From: Candidatus Kuenenia stuttgartensis
GTDB lineage: Bacteria > Planctomycetota > Planctomycetia > Pirellulales > UBA1268
Reading direction: 5' to 3'
DNA length: 35,413 nucleotides
Assembly (NCBI GenBank): GCA_945870505.1
Contig: CAMBSN010000024.1
Coordinates: forward strand, 1-35,413
Part shown: piece by piece, positions 1 through 9,278 of the stretch
Layout of the letters: every line of letters starts with the position of its first letter
Position numbering within the stretch: the first letter of the stretch is position 1
Made by a program: the position numbers and the translations under genes
Notes under the pieces: generated by a model
The model's input: the letters and a program-made list of their open reading frames with translations, nothing else
What the model was told of the DNA's origin: nothing
The model's database searches: none

Positions 1-1452
1 GCCTGGCAACTCGGCAGCCCTGCCGTCGAGGAGAACGGCGGGTGACCCGCCCGGCCCGGCCTGCCACGTCGTGGCCGCAGTGAGCGGCAGATCGGTCTCC
101 TTGCCAAGGAGGAAAGCGTGGGTCGTCGATCCTGAGCCCTCGGCAAGGGGCAGGTGCACGAGCGGCGTTTCCCGGGGGAGCATCGCGGCGATCGAATCGG
201 GTGTGAAGCCCTTCACCCACGATTCGAACTCGGGTCGGGCGGCCTGCGTGCGCGATTCGACGGCGGCCTTCGCGGCAGGGATCTCGCCTTCGAGCGCCGC
301 GAACCGCAGCCTGTCCTCTGGCGCCGGCACTGTGAGGATCGGCGGCGTGTCCCGGACGTTGCCGTCCATTGCCTTCTGCGTCGTGTTGTTGAAGAAGGCG
401 GCGAGTTCGTAGAACTCGCGCTGCGAGAGCGGATCAAACTTGTGGTCGTGGCAGACGGCACAGCCCGTCGTCAGCCCCATCCAGACGGCCGAGGTGGTCT
501 CGGTGCGATCTCGCGCGTAGAGCACGAGATACTCCTCATCGATCGCCCCCCCTTCGCTCGTCGTGATGTTGCAGCGGTTGAAGCCGCTAGCAATCCGGTT
601 GTCGAGGATCTGATCGGGGGAGACGCTGGGGCCGTGGTCCTGCACGAGGTCGCCCGCCAGTTGCAGGATCGTGAACTGATCGAACGGCAGGTTGCGATTG
701 AAGGCGGCCACCACCCACTGCCGGTAGGTCCACATTTCACGAAAATTATCGTGGTGGATGCCGTGCGTGTCGGCGTATCGGGCGTAGTCGAGCCAGTAGC
801 GGCCGCGATGCTCACCCCACTCGAGGTTCGCGAGCAGTGAGTCGACGAGCCGCTCGTAGGCGTCGGGGGCAGGGTCGGCCACGAAGGCATCGACCACTGC
901 CGGTTCGGGGGGCAGTCCGGTGAGGTCGAGCGCGACCCGTCTGGCGATCGTGCGGCGATCGGCCTCGGGGGCCGGGGCGAGGCCCTCCGCTTCGAGGCGG
1001 GCCAGGATGAACCGGTCGATCGGGTTTTTGACCCAGGCCTCGTGCTTCACCGCCGGCGGATCGGGCCGCTTTGGCGGGATGAACGACCAGTGCGGCTCGT
1101 ACTCCGATCCCTCGGCGATCCACCGCTTGAGGAGTTCCTTCTGCTCGGCTGTGAGCGTCTTCTTGAGGGCCGGCGGCGGCATGACCTCCTCGGGATCGTC
1201 CGAGAAGATGCGGTCAAGCATGACGCTTGAATCGGGGTCACCCGGGGCGATGGCTCCCGATTCAACCGCTTCGTCGCGGTGATCGAGCCGCAGATCGGCC
1301 TTCCTGCTGGCACTGTCGGCGCCGTGACATGAGAAACAGTTCTCGACCAGGATCGGCCGGATGTCCTTGTTGTAGGACACGTCGCCAGCGACCGAGGGCG
1401 CGGCCGCGAAAGCCGCGAGAAGCAGGGCGAGAGTGATCACGGGCCAACGCAT
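1..1452 (-). CDS. Secreted planctomycete cytochrome, PSCyt1-DUF1549 (PSCyt2)-DUF1553 type, partial
   Basis: The frame is open from ATG at 1452 to the window edge (484 codons), so the C-terminus is missing. Residues 1-22 form a signal peptide (hydrophobic core TLALLLAAFAAA). A cytochrome-c-like PSCyt1 domain follows with heme motif CFSCH (C39, C42, H43) and a later VMPPP segment that could supply the methionine ligand. The DUF1549 region includes PDAYERLVDSLLA and a second CxxCH in GCAVCHDHKFDP, diagnostic of this family. Near the edge, AEGSG and SPAVLLDGRAAELPG resemble the LamG-like insert that often precedes DUF1553. AGGAG lies just upstream of the ATG. Proteins of this architecture are greatly expanded in Planctomycetes and often sit with DUF1501 partners; none is visible here. 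Substrate unknown; a redox role in the periplasm is inferred. Confidence 0.93.
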   Translation of the reverse strand, partial: MRWPVITLALLLAAFAAAPSVAGDVSYNKDIRPILVENCFSCHGADSASRKADLRLDHRDEAVESGAIAPGDPDSSVMLDRIFSDDPEEVMPPPALKKTLTAEQKELLKRWIAEGSEYEPHWSFIPPKRPDPPAVKHEAWVKNPIDRFILARLEAEGLAPAPEADRRTIARRVALDLTGLPPEPAVVDAFVADPAPDAYERLVDSLLANLEWGEHRGRYWLDYARYADTHGIHHDNFREMWTYRQWVVAAFNRNLPFDQFTILQLAGDLVQDHGPSVSPDQILDNRIASGFNRCNITTSEGGAIDEEYLVLYARDRTETTSAVWMGLTTGCAVCHDHKFDPLSQREFYELAAFFNNTTQKAMDGNVRDTPPILTVPAPEDRLRFAALEGEIPAAKAAVESRTQAARPEFESWVKGFTPDSIAAMLPRETPLVHLPLAEGSGSTTHAFLLGKETDLPLTAATTWQAGPGGSPAVLLDGRAAELPG

Positions 1453-1554
1453 GCAAACTCCTCGTTGCTGACACGCCTCGACCGGGGCCGGGACATTCTG
1501 CAAGTGCGAACCAAGGAATCGGCGTTGCGCTCCGCCGTTCACCCAACGTCCTTT

Positions 1555-1583
1555 AGTTTAGCACTCGTTTTTTGTCGCAACAA
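1555..1583 (-). promoter_or_regulatory. Candidate sigma70-like promoter for the cytochrome gene
   Basis: Read on the minus strand, TTGTTG (1583-1578) is followed after 17 nt by TAAACT (1560-1555), about 100 nt upstream of the ATG at 1452. Each box matches only part of consensus (3/6 and 4/6), so this is tentative. It lies in the 220-bp divergent region shared with the macroglobulin gene. Confidence 0.3.
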
Positions 1584-1672
1584 CGCGCCTTCTGTGGGCG
1601 TTTCGACGACTGTTTTTCGGCAGGGGCGTAGACTTCGCGGACTAAAAAACCAGACCTGTGAGGGGTTTCCCG

Positions 1673-4600
1673 ATGCGAGCGACGAATGTGTTCCCACGTG
1701 CGGTTCGACTCGTCGCCGTCTCGTGTTGCCTCGCCATCACCGGAGGACTGACCGTGCCGCGTCACGAACTTCGTGCCGATGAGGTGCCTTCCGGCCCCCG
1801 GGCCGAGGCCTGGAAACGGGTCGAAGGGGCCCTGGATGAGGGGAAGCCCAAGTCGGCTGCCGAGGCCCTCGCGGGCGTCGAGCAGGCGGCCGTGGCCGAC
1901 AAGGCATGGGCCGAGGTGGCCCGGGCGATTGCCACGCGGATCCTCGCCGAGACCGGCGATCGCGCCCCCGACGACCCCGAGAGGCTCGTGCGGCTCGCCG
2001 CCGCGATCGAGAAGGCGCCGGCCGAGGCGCAAGGCGTGCTCGAGGCGATCCGGGCCAACTGGACGTGGGGCTACTTTCAGATGAACCGCTGGCGGTTCCA
2101 GCAGCGGACCGCCGGTGGCGTCGATGTGGCGGACCTCGCGCGGATCAGCGAGTGGGATCTGCCCGCAGTTGTTGCTGAGATCCGCAGCCGATTCGCCGCG
2201 TCGATCGAGGGCGGCGAAGGACTGAAGAAGTTCACGGTCGGCGATTGGTCGGCCATCCTCACCAAGGGCACGATGCCCGACGCCTACCGGCCCACCGTCT
2301 GGGACGTCGTCGTCCACGATGCGATCGCGTTTGCATCGTCGGGCGAACGCGGCCTCGCCGCGCCGGAGGACGCCTTTGAACTGGAGGCCACGAGTCCGGT
2401 CCTCGGCACGGCTGCGGACTTCCGCGCGTGGAATCCGGAGGAGCAGAAGTCGATCACCGATACCGACTCGCCGATCCTGCATGCAGCCCGGCTCTATCGC
2501 GAACTGCTCGACTTCCACGCGGCCGACCCCGACCGCACGGCCTTCCTTGCTGCCGACCTCGACCGGATCCTCTGGGCGGCGGGAGTGGCGGTCGATGCCG
2601 GCGATGTGACTGTGGCCGATCGCAAGGCCGACTCGCTGGAGTCTTTTCTGTCGCAGGCGGGCGACCACGAGATCGCTGCCCAGGCTGCGCACGCTCTCGC
2701 CGAGATTGCCCGCGAGCACGATGACCTCGTCGAGGCCCGGGCCATCGCTGCACAAGGTGTCGAACGGCACCCCGACAGCCCCGGTGGAAAGCTCTGCAGA
2801 AACCTGATCACAGAGATCGAGTCGCGGGAACTGGCGCTGGCCACGGAGGAGGCGTGGGCGGCGCCGTGGCCTGCGATCCGCGTGACGTACCGCAACCTCA
2901 CGAAGGCGCACCTGCGGCTTGCCAAGGCCGACTGGCCGGCGCGGCTCAAGGCGGGCAAGCCAAACCCGGCGTGGCTCGACGACGCCGACCGCGCGGCGAT
3001 CCTCGCGCTCCCCGCAGTGAAGACGGCGGCTATCGACCTGCCGGCTACCCCCGATTACCGGTCGCGGCACCACGACGTGCCCGTCACGGTGTTCGAGCCA
3101 GAGTCGCTCGATCCGGGGGCGTACTGGGTGATCGCCAGCCACGATCCCAGCTTCAGTGACAAGAACAATGTGGTTCATGCCACGCTCGTGTGGGTGACGC
3201 GACTGGCGATCGTGTCATCGCACGGCCGGCGGGCGGCGGCTCTCGCGGGCCACGTGGTCGACATCGCGTCGGGCGAACCGGTGGCCGGGGCGACAGTGAA
3301 GGCATTTGTTCGCCAGCAGCGGGTGGATCCGGCCGGGTTTGTCGAGCGGGGTTCGGCCACGACCGACGCCGACGGTCGCTACGAACTCGACGCTGAGCAG
3401 GGGAGGGAACTGCTCCTCGTCGCGACGGCGACGATCGCCGGGAAGTCCCATTCGGTGCCGACCGATTCGCTGCACGTCTGGCAGCAGGATCAGGAGAGCC
3501 GCGGCACGTCGATCGTGCTCGTCACCGACCGTGGCATCCACCGGCCTGGCCAGACCGTGTTCTACAAGGGGATCGCCGGCTCGTTCGACCACGACCGCCG
3601 CGACTATCGCGCGCTCCAGAAGCGGCCGATCACGGTCACGCTCCGCGACGCCAACGGCCGCGAGGTTGCGAAAGCCGAGCACGCGACGAACGACGTGGGC
3701 TCCTTTCACGGCTCGTTTCCGATTCCCACCGGGGCGCTGCCGGGCCAGTGGATGCTGCTCGCTGAGACGCAGGGTTTCAATGGCGGTGTTGCTGTGCGCG
3801 TCGAGGAATACAAGCGGCCGAAGTTCCAGGTGGAACTTGCGGTGCCGAAAGACGCGGTGCGGCTCGGCGAGGCGGTCGCCGTGCCGGGCAAGGCCACGAC
3901 CTACACGGGGCTCCCCGTGGCTGGCGCGAAGGTCGCATGGCGGGTCGAGCGGCGGATGAGGCTGCCGTTCTGGTGCCGCTGGTGCTTTCCGTGGCTGGCT
4001 TTCGGCGACGAGGGACGAAAGATCGCCCGGGGCACCGAGGTAACCGGTGCCGATGGCTCGTTCACGATTCGATTTCCCGTGCTCCCTGACAAGAGCGTGC
4101 CGAAGGCGGCGCTGCCCGTGTTCACCTACGAGGTGGTGGCCGACGTCACCGATACAAGCGGCGAGACACGGAGCGACGAGCGGACCGTCGCGGCGGGCTA
4201 CGCCGATGTCGAGGCCGCGATCGAGCGAAGTGACTGGCAGGCTGTGGCGGCCGGCGTGAAGGACGACCGCGGTCGGCCAGCAGCCACTGTGAAACTCACG
4301 CTCGCCACCACGTCGCTCGATCGCGAGCCGCGGGGGGCGACGGGCACACTGGCGATCCACACCCTCGTGCAGCCAGCCGAGGTCGATCGCGGCGCGTTTG
4401 ATAACCAGTCGCCGCCGCCGCTGCCACGGCCGTTTGGCACGGTGCGGAAGGCGAAGGCTGCGGCGTCCGTCGGGGGTGCACGCCCACAACCCACGCCAAA
4501 ACCCGCCGATCCCGACACCTGGGAACTCGGTGAGGCCGTGGTGAGCCGCGCGGCGACAACCGACCCGCAGACCGGCAAGGTCGAGATCACGGCGCCGCTA

Positions 4601-7600
4601 CCGACGGGCATCTACCGGGCGGTGTTCACGGTTCCCGGCCAGGGAGGCGCGCCGGATGTCCGCACGGAATCAACGTTGAGCGTGATCGACCCGGCGGCCG
4701 ACCGCTATCCGGTGAAGCGACCGTTTGCGATGGCCGCCGAAACCGATTCCGTCGAGGCCGGCCGCGAGTTTCAGGCGATCGTGGGCACGGGCTACAACCG
4801 CGGCCGCGCGCTCGTGGAGGTGTCGCGGGCGGGCCGCGTGTTGAAGAGATTCTGGACGGAGCCGGGTCGAACCCAGTGGCCCGTGAGCGTTGCGGTAGCC
4901 GACGAGGATCGCGGCGGGTTTACGGTGACCGCGTGGCTGGTTCGCGACGGTCGGCTGCACCGCGAGCAGAAGACGGTTCAGGTGCCGTGGACGAACAAAA
5001 AGTTTGCCGTCAGCTGGGAGCGGTTCACACGGAAGCTCGAGCCTGCGGCGAAGGAGGTCTGGCGGGCCACGATCACGACCATGGCCGATCCGCTCACCGG
5101 CCCCGAGGCGCCGGCGGTAGCCGAGTTTCTTGCGCTGCTCTATGACCAGTCGCTCGACGCGCTTGCCGAGCACCAGTGGCCGAGCGCGGGGCTCCTGGGA
5201 CTTTTCCGGAGCGAGTGGGGCGCGGCCGATGTGGCGTTTACCAACGGGCCCAACCAGTTCAATGGCATTCTCGGTACCTGGGACGAGGCCCTCGAGGCCG
5301 CGGAGATGACATACCGCGAACTCCGCGACCCGTTTGGCCCGCCACAGCATGGCCAAAAGTTTTTTGGTGGCAGAGGAGTCGGGCGGTTCCTGTCGCGGCG
5401 GATGGCCAGGGGCCAGGTGGCGATGATGATGGACGATGGAGTTCCGATGTCGGCCGCAGCCGCGCCGATGGAGCGAGAGATGATGGCCAAGGCTCCCGCT
5501 CGAAATGGCGAGGCCAGTCATGGCGACGACGGCCGGAGCACGAGCACCGCTACCCCGCCGCCGCCCCGCACGAACCTCGCCGAGACGGCCTTCTTTCTGC
5601 CGACACTCGTGTCGGGTTCCGACGGCATTGTGACGATCGAGTTCACGCTCCCCGACACGCTCACCACGTGGCAGTTCAAGGGTCTGGCCCACGACGCCGA
5701 TTTGCGGAGCGGCATCCTCGTCGATCAATGCGTGTCTACGAAAGACCTGATGGTTGAGCCACTCGTGCCGCGGTTTCTCCGCGAGGGCGATGTCGTGCAG
5801 ATTCCGGTGAAGGTGAGCAACACCTCCACCGGCCGGTTCGCGGGCGACGTGAGCTTCGCGCTGGCCGATGCGCGAACGGGCGACTCCCGAGACGCGCTGA
5901 TCGAAGGGTCACGACAGCAATCCTTCGACCTCGCGGCTGGCGAATCGAAGCCAGTGGTCTTCACGGTGAAGGTGGCCGATGGCACCGACGTGCTCCGATA
6001 CACGGCGACGGGCGTCACGACCTCCTCGGCGAAGCGGGCCGCCGATGGCGAGGAGGCTCTCGTGGTCGTGCTGCCGCGACGGGTGCCGGTGATCGAGACG
6101 GTGCCGATCACGATCCGCGGCCCGGGCGAGCGGCGCGTAAAGCTTGACCGGCTACTTGAATCAGCGGGCACGGAGATCAGGAGCGAGTCGTTCGTCGTGC
6201 AGGCAGCGTCGAACCCGGCGTGGTATGGCGTGCTCGCCCTGCCCTGCTTGATGGAGGAGAACGACGAGAGCATCGAGACGCTTTTCGCCAGGCTCTATGC
6301 CAACGCCTACGCCCGCCACGTGGCCACGGCCGACCCGCAGATCGCGAAGATCTTTGAGCAGTGGAAGGGCACCGACGCCCTGGAGAGTCCGCTCGAGAAG
6401 AACACCGACCTCGTGAAGACGCTGCTCGCGGAAACGCCGTGGGTGCGCGACGCGGTGGATGAGCGGGAGGCCCGGGCCCGGATTGGGCTGCTCTTCGACC
6501 CCACGCGGGCCGAGAACGAGGTGCGGGCGGCCTTTGAACGGCTGGAGTCGGTTCGCAACGCCGACGGAGGCTGGCCCTGGTTCCCGGGCGGACGGTCGTG
6601 CGACCCCGTCACGCTCGCGATCATCACTGGCTTCGGCCGTCTGCGAGCCAATGGCGTGGCGATCGACGTGCAGCCCGCAGTGGCGGCGCTGCCCTGGCTC
6701 GACGGCCGGCTTATTGAGGAGAAACAGCGGGCGGAAAAGATCGACGACCCGGTGCTCACGCCCACGGGCGCCTACGCCCTCTTCGCGAGGAGTTTCTTCA
6801 AGGAAGACGCGCCCCCCGACGGGGCGGCGGCCGAGGCGATCCGCTGGGGCCTCGACGTGGCCCGGAAGACCTGGATGAAGCTTGGCCGGCGGTCGCAGGG
6901 GCACGTGGCCCTTGCGCTGCATCGCGCGGGTGATCGCGACACGGCCCGTTCCATCATCGACAGCCTGAAGCAGCGGGCGGTGGACGCCGACGTGAAGCCA
7001 GGCACGGAGAAGGATTCGTGGCAGGGGATGTGGTGGCGGGACCAGCATCCGGCCTGGTGGAACTGGGCCTCCGCGCCGATCGAGACGCAGAGCGTGATGA
7101 TCGAGGCCTTCGACGAAATCGCCGCCGACGCCGATACCGTGGAGGCGATGAAGGCGTGGCTCTTGTCGCAGAAGCGGACGAGCCGCTGGCCTGGCAGCAT
7201 GGCGACGGCCGACGCCGTGGGTGTGTTGCTCGGTCGTGGGAAGGAACTGCTCGGATCGAGTGAACTCGTCACCGTGACGGTGGGTGGCAACGATGTGAAG
7301 CCCCCGAAGGTGGAGGCCGGCACGGGATTCTTCGAAGAACGGTTTGTCCGTCGGGAGATCGTGCCTGCCATGGGCGAGGTGGTCCTGAAAAAGCCCGACG
7401 CGGGACTGGCCTGGGGGGGCGTCCACTGGCAGTACCTGGACGACATCGCGAACGTGCCGGCGGCGGGCCGAGAGGAACTCGCGATCGAGAAGCAGCTCTT
7501 CGTGAAGCGGTTCACGAAGGCAGGGCCGGTGCTCGAGCCGGCGACGGTCGTCGAGCCGGGTGACGAACTGGTCGTGCGGCTGGTCGTGACGAGCGACCGC

Positions 7601-7885
7601 GACTACGAGTACCTGGAACTCGCCGACCACCGTCCGAGTCTCACGGAGCCCGTGGACGTGCTCTCCGGCTGGCGGTTTGGCGACGGCGCGGCCTGGTATC
7701 TCGCCGTCCGCGACGCGAGCACGCAGTTCTTCTTCGAGCGGCTGCCCCGGGGCACGCACGTCTTCGAGTATTCGCTGCGGGCGGCCCACCGGGGCTCGGC
7801 GTCGAGCGGCTTCGCCACGATCCGCAGTCGCTACGCCCCCGAGTTCTCCGCCCACTCCGCCGCGGTGCCGCTGGAGGTGAAGTGA
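1673..7885 (+). CDS. Secreted alpha-2-macroglobulin family protein lacking the thioester motif
   Basis: This 2070-aa protein begins with a signal peptide (VRLVAVSCCLAITGG) and contains successive macroglobulin-like beta domains. One includes a carboxypeptidase-regulatory-like segment (VVDIASGEPVAGATVKAF). A low-complexity stretch rich in Met, Ala and Pro (DNA about 5390-5570) precedes TNLAETAFFLPTL and LPDTLTTWQFKGLAHD, the hallmark A2M region. The helical thioester-type domain follows, with LPCLMEENDESIETLF aligned where relatives carry a PYxCxEQTF motif: Cys becomes Ser1533 and Gln becomes Thr, so no internal thioester can form. ATG 1673 was chosen over the in-frame GTG at 1658 because AGGGG sits 7 nt before it and the signal peptide starts cleanly. 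Bacterial A2Ms are periplasmic protease traps, often paired with pbpC; no such partner is here. The low-complexity stretch could be a bait region (inference). Confidence 0.9.
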   Translation: MRATNVFPRAVRLVAVSCCLAITGGLTVPRHELRADEVPSGPRAEAWKRVEGALDEGKPKSAAEALAGVEQAAVADKAWAEVARAIATRILAETGDRAPDDPERLVRLAAAIEKAPAEAQGVLEAIRANWTWGYFQMNRWRFQQRTAGGVDVADLARISEWDLPAVVAEIRSRFAASIEGGEGLKKFTVGDWSAILTKGTMPDAYRPTVWDVVVHDAIAFASSGERGLAAPEDAFELEATSPVLGTAADFRAWNPEEQKSITDTDSPILHAARLYRELLDFHAADPDRTAFLAADLDRILWAAGVAVDAGDVTVADRKADSLESFLSQAGDHEIAAQAAHALAEIAREHDDLVEARAIAAQGVERHPDSPGGKLCRNLITEIESRELALATEEAWAAPWPAIRVTYRNLTKAHLRLAKADWPARLKAGKPNPAWLDDADRAAILALPAVKTAAIDLPATPDYRSRHHDVPVTVFEPESLDPGAYWVIASHDPSFSDKNNVVHATLVWVTRLAIVSSHGRRAAALAGHVVDIASGEPVAGATVKAFVRQQRVDPAGFVERGSATTDADGRYELDAEQGRELLLVATATIAGKSHSVPTDSLHVWQQDQESRGTSIVLVTDRGIHRPGQTVFYKGIAGSFDHDRRDYRALQKRPITVTLRDANGREVAKAEHATNDVGSFHGSFPIPTGALPGQWMLLAETQGFNGGVAVRVEEYKRPKFQVELAVPKDAVRLGEAVAVPGKATTYTGLPVAGAKVAWRVERRMRLPFWCRWCFPWLAFGDEGRKIARGTEVTGADGSFTIRFPVLPDKSVPKAALPVFTYEVVADVTDTSGETRSDERTVAAGYADVEAAIERSDWQAVAAGVKDDRGRPAATVKLTLATTSLDREPRGATGTLAIHTLVQPAEVDRGAFDNQSPPPLPRPFGTVRKAKAAASVGGARPQPTPKPADPDTWELGEAVVSRAATTDPQTGKVEITAPLPTGIYRAVFTVPGQGGAPDVRTESTLSVIDPAADRYPVKRPFAMAAETDSVEAGREFQAIVGTGYNRGRALVEVSRAGRVLKRFWTEPGRTQWPVSVAVADEDRGGFTVTAWLVRDGRLHREQKTVQVPWTNKKFAVSWERFTRKLEPAAKEVWRATITTMADPLTGPEAPAVAEFLALLYDQSLDALAEHQWPSAGLLGLFRSEWGAADVAFTNGPNQFNGILGTWDEALEAAEMTYRELRDPFGPPQHGQKFFGGRGVGRFLSRRMARGQVAMMMDDGVPMSAAAAPMEREMMAKAPARNGEASHGDDGRSTSTATPPPPRTNLAETAFFLPTLVSGSDGIVTIEFTLPDTLTTWQFKGLAHDADLRSGILVDQCVSTKDLMVEPLVPRFLREGDVVQIPVKVSNTSTGRFAGDVSFALADARTGDSRDALIEGSRQQSFDLAAGESKPVVFTVKVADGTDVLRYTATGVTTSSAKRAADGEEALVVVLPRRVPVIETVPITIRGPGERRVKLDRLLESAGTEIRSESFVVQAASNPAWYGVLALPCLMEENDESIETLFARLYANAYARHVATADPQIAKIFEQWKGTDALESPLEKNTDLVKTLLAETPWVRDAVDEREARARIGLLFDPTRAENEVRAAFERLESVRNADGGWPWFPGGRSCDPVTLAIITGFGRLRANGVAIDVQPAVAALPWLDGRLIEEKQRAEKIDDPVLTPTGAYALFARSFFKEDAPPDGAAAEAIRWGLDVARKTWMKLGRRSQGHVALALHRAGDRDTARSIIDSLKQRAVDADVKPGTEKDSWQGMWWRDQHPAWWNWASAPIETQSVMIEAFDEIAADADTVEAMKAWLLSQKRTSRWPGSMATADAVGVLLGRGKELLGSSELVTVTVGGNDVKPPKVEAGTGFFEERFVRREIVPAMGEVVLKKPDAGLAWGGVHWQYLDDIANVPAAGREELAIEKQLFVKRFTKAGPVLEPATVVEPGDELVVRLVVTSDRDYEYLELADHRPSLTEPVDVLSGWRFGDGAAWYLAVRDASTQFFFERLPRGTHVFEYSLRAAHRGSASSGFATIRSRYAPEFSAHSAAVPLEVK

Positions 7886-7910
7886 CGGGGAGGCTGGTAT
7901 CCTGCTCTCC

Positions 7911-8309
7911 ATGGCGAACCTGCCCGACAACCCAATATCACTTGCCAACGAGCTCGCCCGGGAACGGAACCGTGAGGCGGCCGATCGGACGCTCCTGGCC
8001 TGGATCCGGACGAGCCTGGCGCTGATCAGCTTCGGGTTCGGCATCGAGCGGCTCGGGCAGGCGGCGATTGAACTCGACGGAAAACTCGCCGGCTTCTCCG
8101 CGATCCGAACGCGGATCGGCGGGGCCGTGCTGGTGGCGCTGGGTGTCGCCGCCACGCTGGCGGGGATGTGGGAGCACCGGCGTATGCTTCAGGCGATTGC
8201 CAGCGATGATTACCGCTACGCCGACCGGCCGCCGATCGCCCGCTACATGGCAATCGCCTTGGTGGCGGTGGGGCTGGCGGCGCTGGTGCTGATCCTGACC
8301 GGACTGTAA
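7911..8309 (+). CDS. DUF202 (YidH-like) inner-membrane protein
   Basis: The 132-aa product carries the DUF202 signature near its N-terminus: ELARERNREAADRTLLAWIRTSLALISFGFGI, given here as two adjoining parts (residues about 12-29 polar/basic, then about 30-43 hydrophobic). Two further membrane segments follow (AVLVALGVAATLAGMW and MAIALVAVGLAALVLILTG), giving three in all. It starts 25 nt after the macroglobulin stop; GGGGAGG lies rather far (about 18 nt) from the ATG, so translation initiation may be weak or the promoter local. Function of DUF202 proteins is not established. The next gene starts 17 nt downstream. Confidence 0.85.
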   Translation: MANLPDNPISLANELARERNREAADRTLLAWIRTSLALISFGFGIERLGQAAIELDGKLAGFSAIRTRIGGAVLVALGVAATLAGMWEHRRMLQAIASDDYRYADRPPIARYMAIALVAVGLAALVLILTGL

Positions 8310-8326
8310 GAGCAAGAGGAGGAGCG

Positions 8327-9082
8327 ATGGAAACGGGCACGGGTGAGGCGACAGCGTCAGGGAAAACCATTCGGCCGCTCGATGCGTTCGAGCGCCGGGT
8401 GCTCGGCGTGCTCATTGAGAAGGCCAAGACGACTCCCGATCAGTATCCGCTGTCGCTCAATGGCGTGGTCACCGGCTGCAACCAGAAGAGCAACCGTGAT
8501 CCTGTGATGACGGTTGACGAGGAGCAGGTGACGCGGGCGCTCGAAGGGCTGCGGAAGTGCGGCGCGGCATCCGAGGTATTTGGCAGCGGGAAGCTGCCCC
8601 GCTACCGCCACCTTGCCTACGAGTGGCTCGGCGTCGGTAAGGAGGAGTTGGGGATCATGGGTGAACTCCTGCTCCGTGGCGAGCAGACGGAGGGCGATCT
8701 GCGGGGCCGCGCCAGCCGGATGGACCCGATCCCCGACCTCGACACGCTCCGCGTCCATCTCGACCGGCTGGCAGAGCGGGGCCTGGTGATTTGGCTGTCG
8801 CCACCCGGCCGCGGTCGGATGCTCACACACGGCCTCCTGCCGGAGGAGAAGCTCGAGAAGGTGCGGCGTGAACTCGGCCTGGCGATGGCGGCTGCGGCTC
8901 ACGCGGCGCCGGCGCCGGAATGCCACCAGGAGGAAGGCGACGGTGATGAGCCCGCGCCGGCGAGGCAGTCGTCGGCGCCGGCATCGGCCGTCGGTCACCT
9001 CGAGTCGCGGATCGCCGACCTCGAACGCGAGGTGGCCGCGCTGCACGCGCGGCTCAAGGCGATTGAAGACGCGCTCGGCTGA
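8327..9082 (+). CDS. YceH family protein (DUF480)
   Basis: The 251-aa product contains the DUF480 signature in two winged-helix-like halves: LDAFERRVLGVLIEKAKTT and QYPLSLNGVVTGCNQKSNR near the N-terminus, then ELLLRGEQTEGDLRGRASR around residue 110. The C-terminal third is an Ala/Pro/Glu-rich linker (about 190-220) followed by a short coiled coil (LESRIADLEREVAALHARLK), which resembles other YceH proteins. AGGAGG lies 6 nt before the ATG. YceH proteins are conserved and predicted to be DNA-binding-like, but no clear function is known. It is the last gene of its plus-strand run and faces the channel gene across the palindrome cluster. Confidence 0.92.
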   Translation: METGTGEATASGKTIRPLDAFERRVLGVLIEKAKTTPDQYPLSLNGVVTGCNQKSNRDPVMTVDEEQVTRALEGLRKCGAASEVFGSGKLPRYRHLAYEWLGVGKEELGIMGELLLRGEQTEGDLRGRASRMDPIPDLDTLRVHLDRLAERGLVIWLSPPGRGRMLTHGLLPEEKLEKVRRELGLAMAAAAHAAPAPECHQEEGDGDEPAPARQSSAPASAVGHLESRIADLEREVAALHARLKAIEDALG

Positions 9083-9094
9083 TGGTTTCCTGTA

Positions 9095-9241
9095 GCGTAG
9101 GTTTTCAACCTGCGCTGCACCACGCTGGCTGCGCTTCGGCACAGGTTGCCAACCTGTGCTACGTGGTTCCTTGTAGCGTAGGTTTTCAACCTGCGCTGCA
9201 CCACGCCGGATGCCGCTTCAGCGCAGGTTGAAAACCTACGC
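9095..9241. repeat. Cluster of four 21-nt palindromes (9-3-9 hairpins)
   Basis: Copies lie at 9095-9115, 9139-9159, 9176-9196 and 9221-9241. Each has two 9-nt arms and a 3-nt loop with core AGGTTnnnAACCT; the second (GCACAGGTT/AACCTGTGC) pairs perfectly. The first and third are identical within a roughly 35-nt direct repeat that continues to CACGC, and the fourth is their exact reverse complement. The cluster fills the gap between two convergent genes, so it may work as a bidirectional terminator or be a REP-like element. Confidence 0.9.
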
Positions 9242-9255
9242 TACGTCCGGAGATG

Positions 9256-9275
9256 GGGCATGGGCAGCCCCGAGC
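9256..9275 (+). repeat. Secondary motif GGGCryGGGCAGCCCC, copy 1
   Basis: This 20-nt stretch just after the palindrome cluster matches 14001-14020 (reverse complement) at 19 of 20 positions and 14120-14139 at about 17 of 20. It ends a few bases before the stop codon region of the channel gene (9279). It appears to accompany the AGGTTnnnAACCT palindromes at two of their three sites. Confidence 0.7.
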
Positions 9276-9278
9276 CGC

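Noticed and set aside
1553-3178. A 541-codon minus-strand frame overlapping the macroglobulin start
   Set aside because: Arg/His/Gly-rich antisense shadow without recognisable motifs; it also covers the intergenic promoter region.
6161-8155. A 664-codon minus-strand frame opposite the macroglobulin
   Set aside because: Composition (Arg/His/Pro/Gly) is typical of an antisense shadow; the plus-strand protein is clearly real.
9095-9241. Short CRISPR array
   Set aside because: The units are palindromic, unevenly spaced, in both orientations and separated by repeat-like rather than unique spacers; no cas genes nearby.
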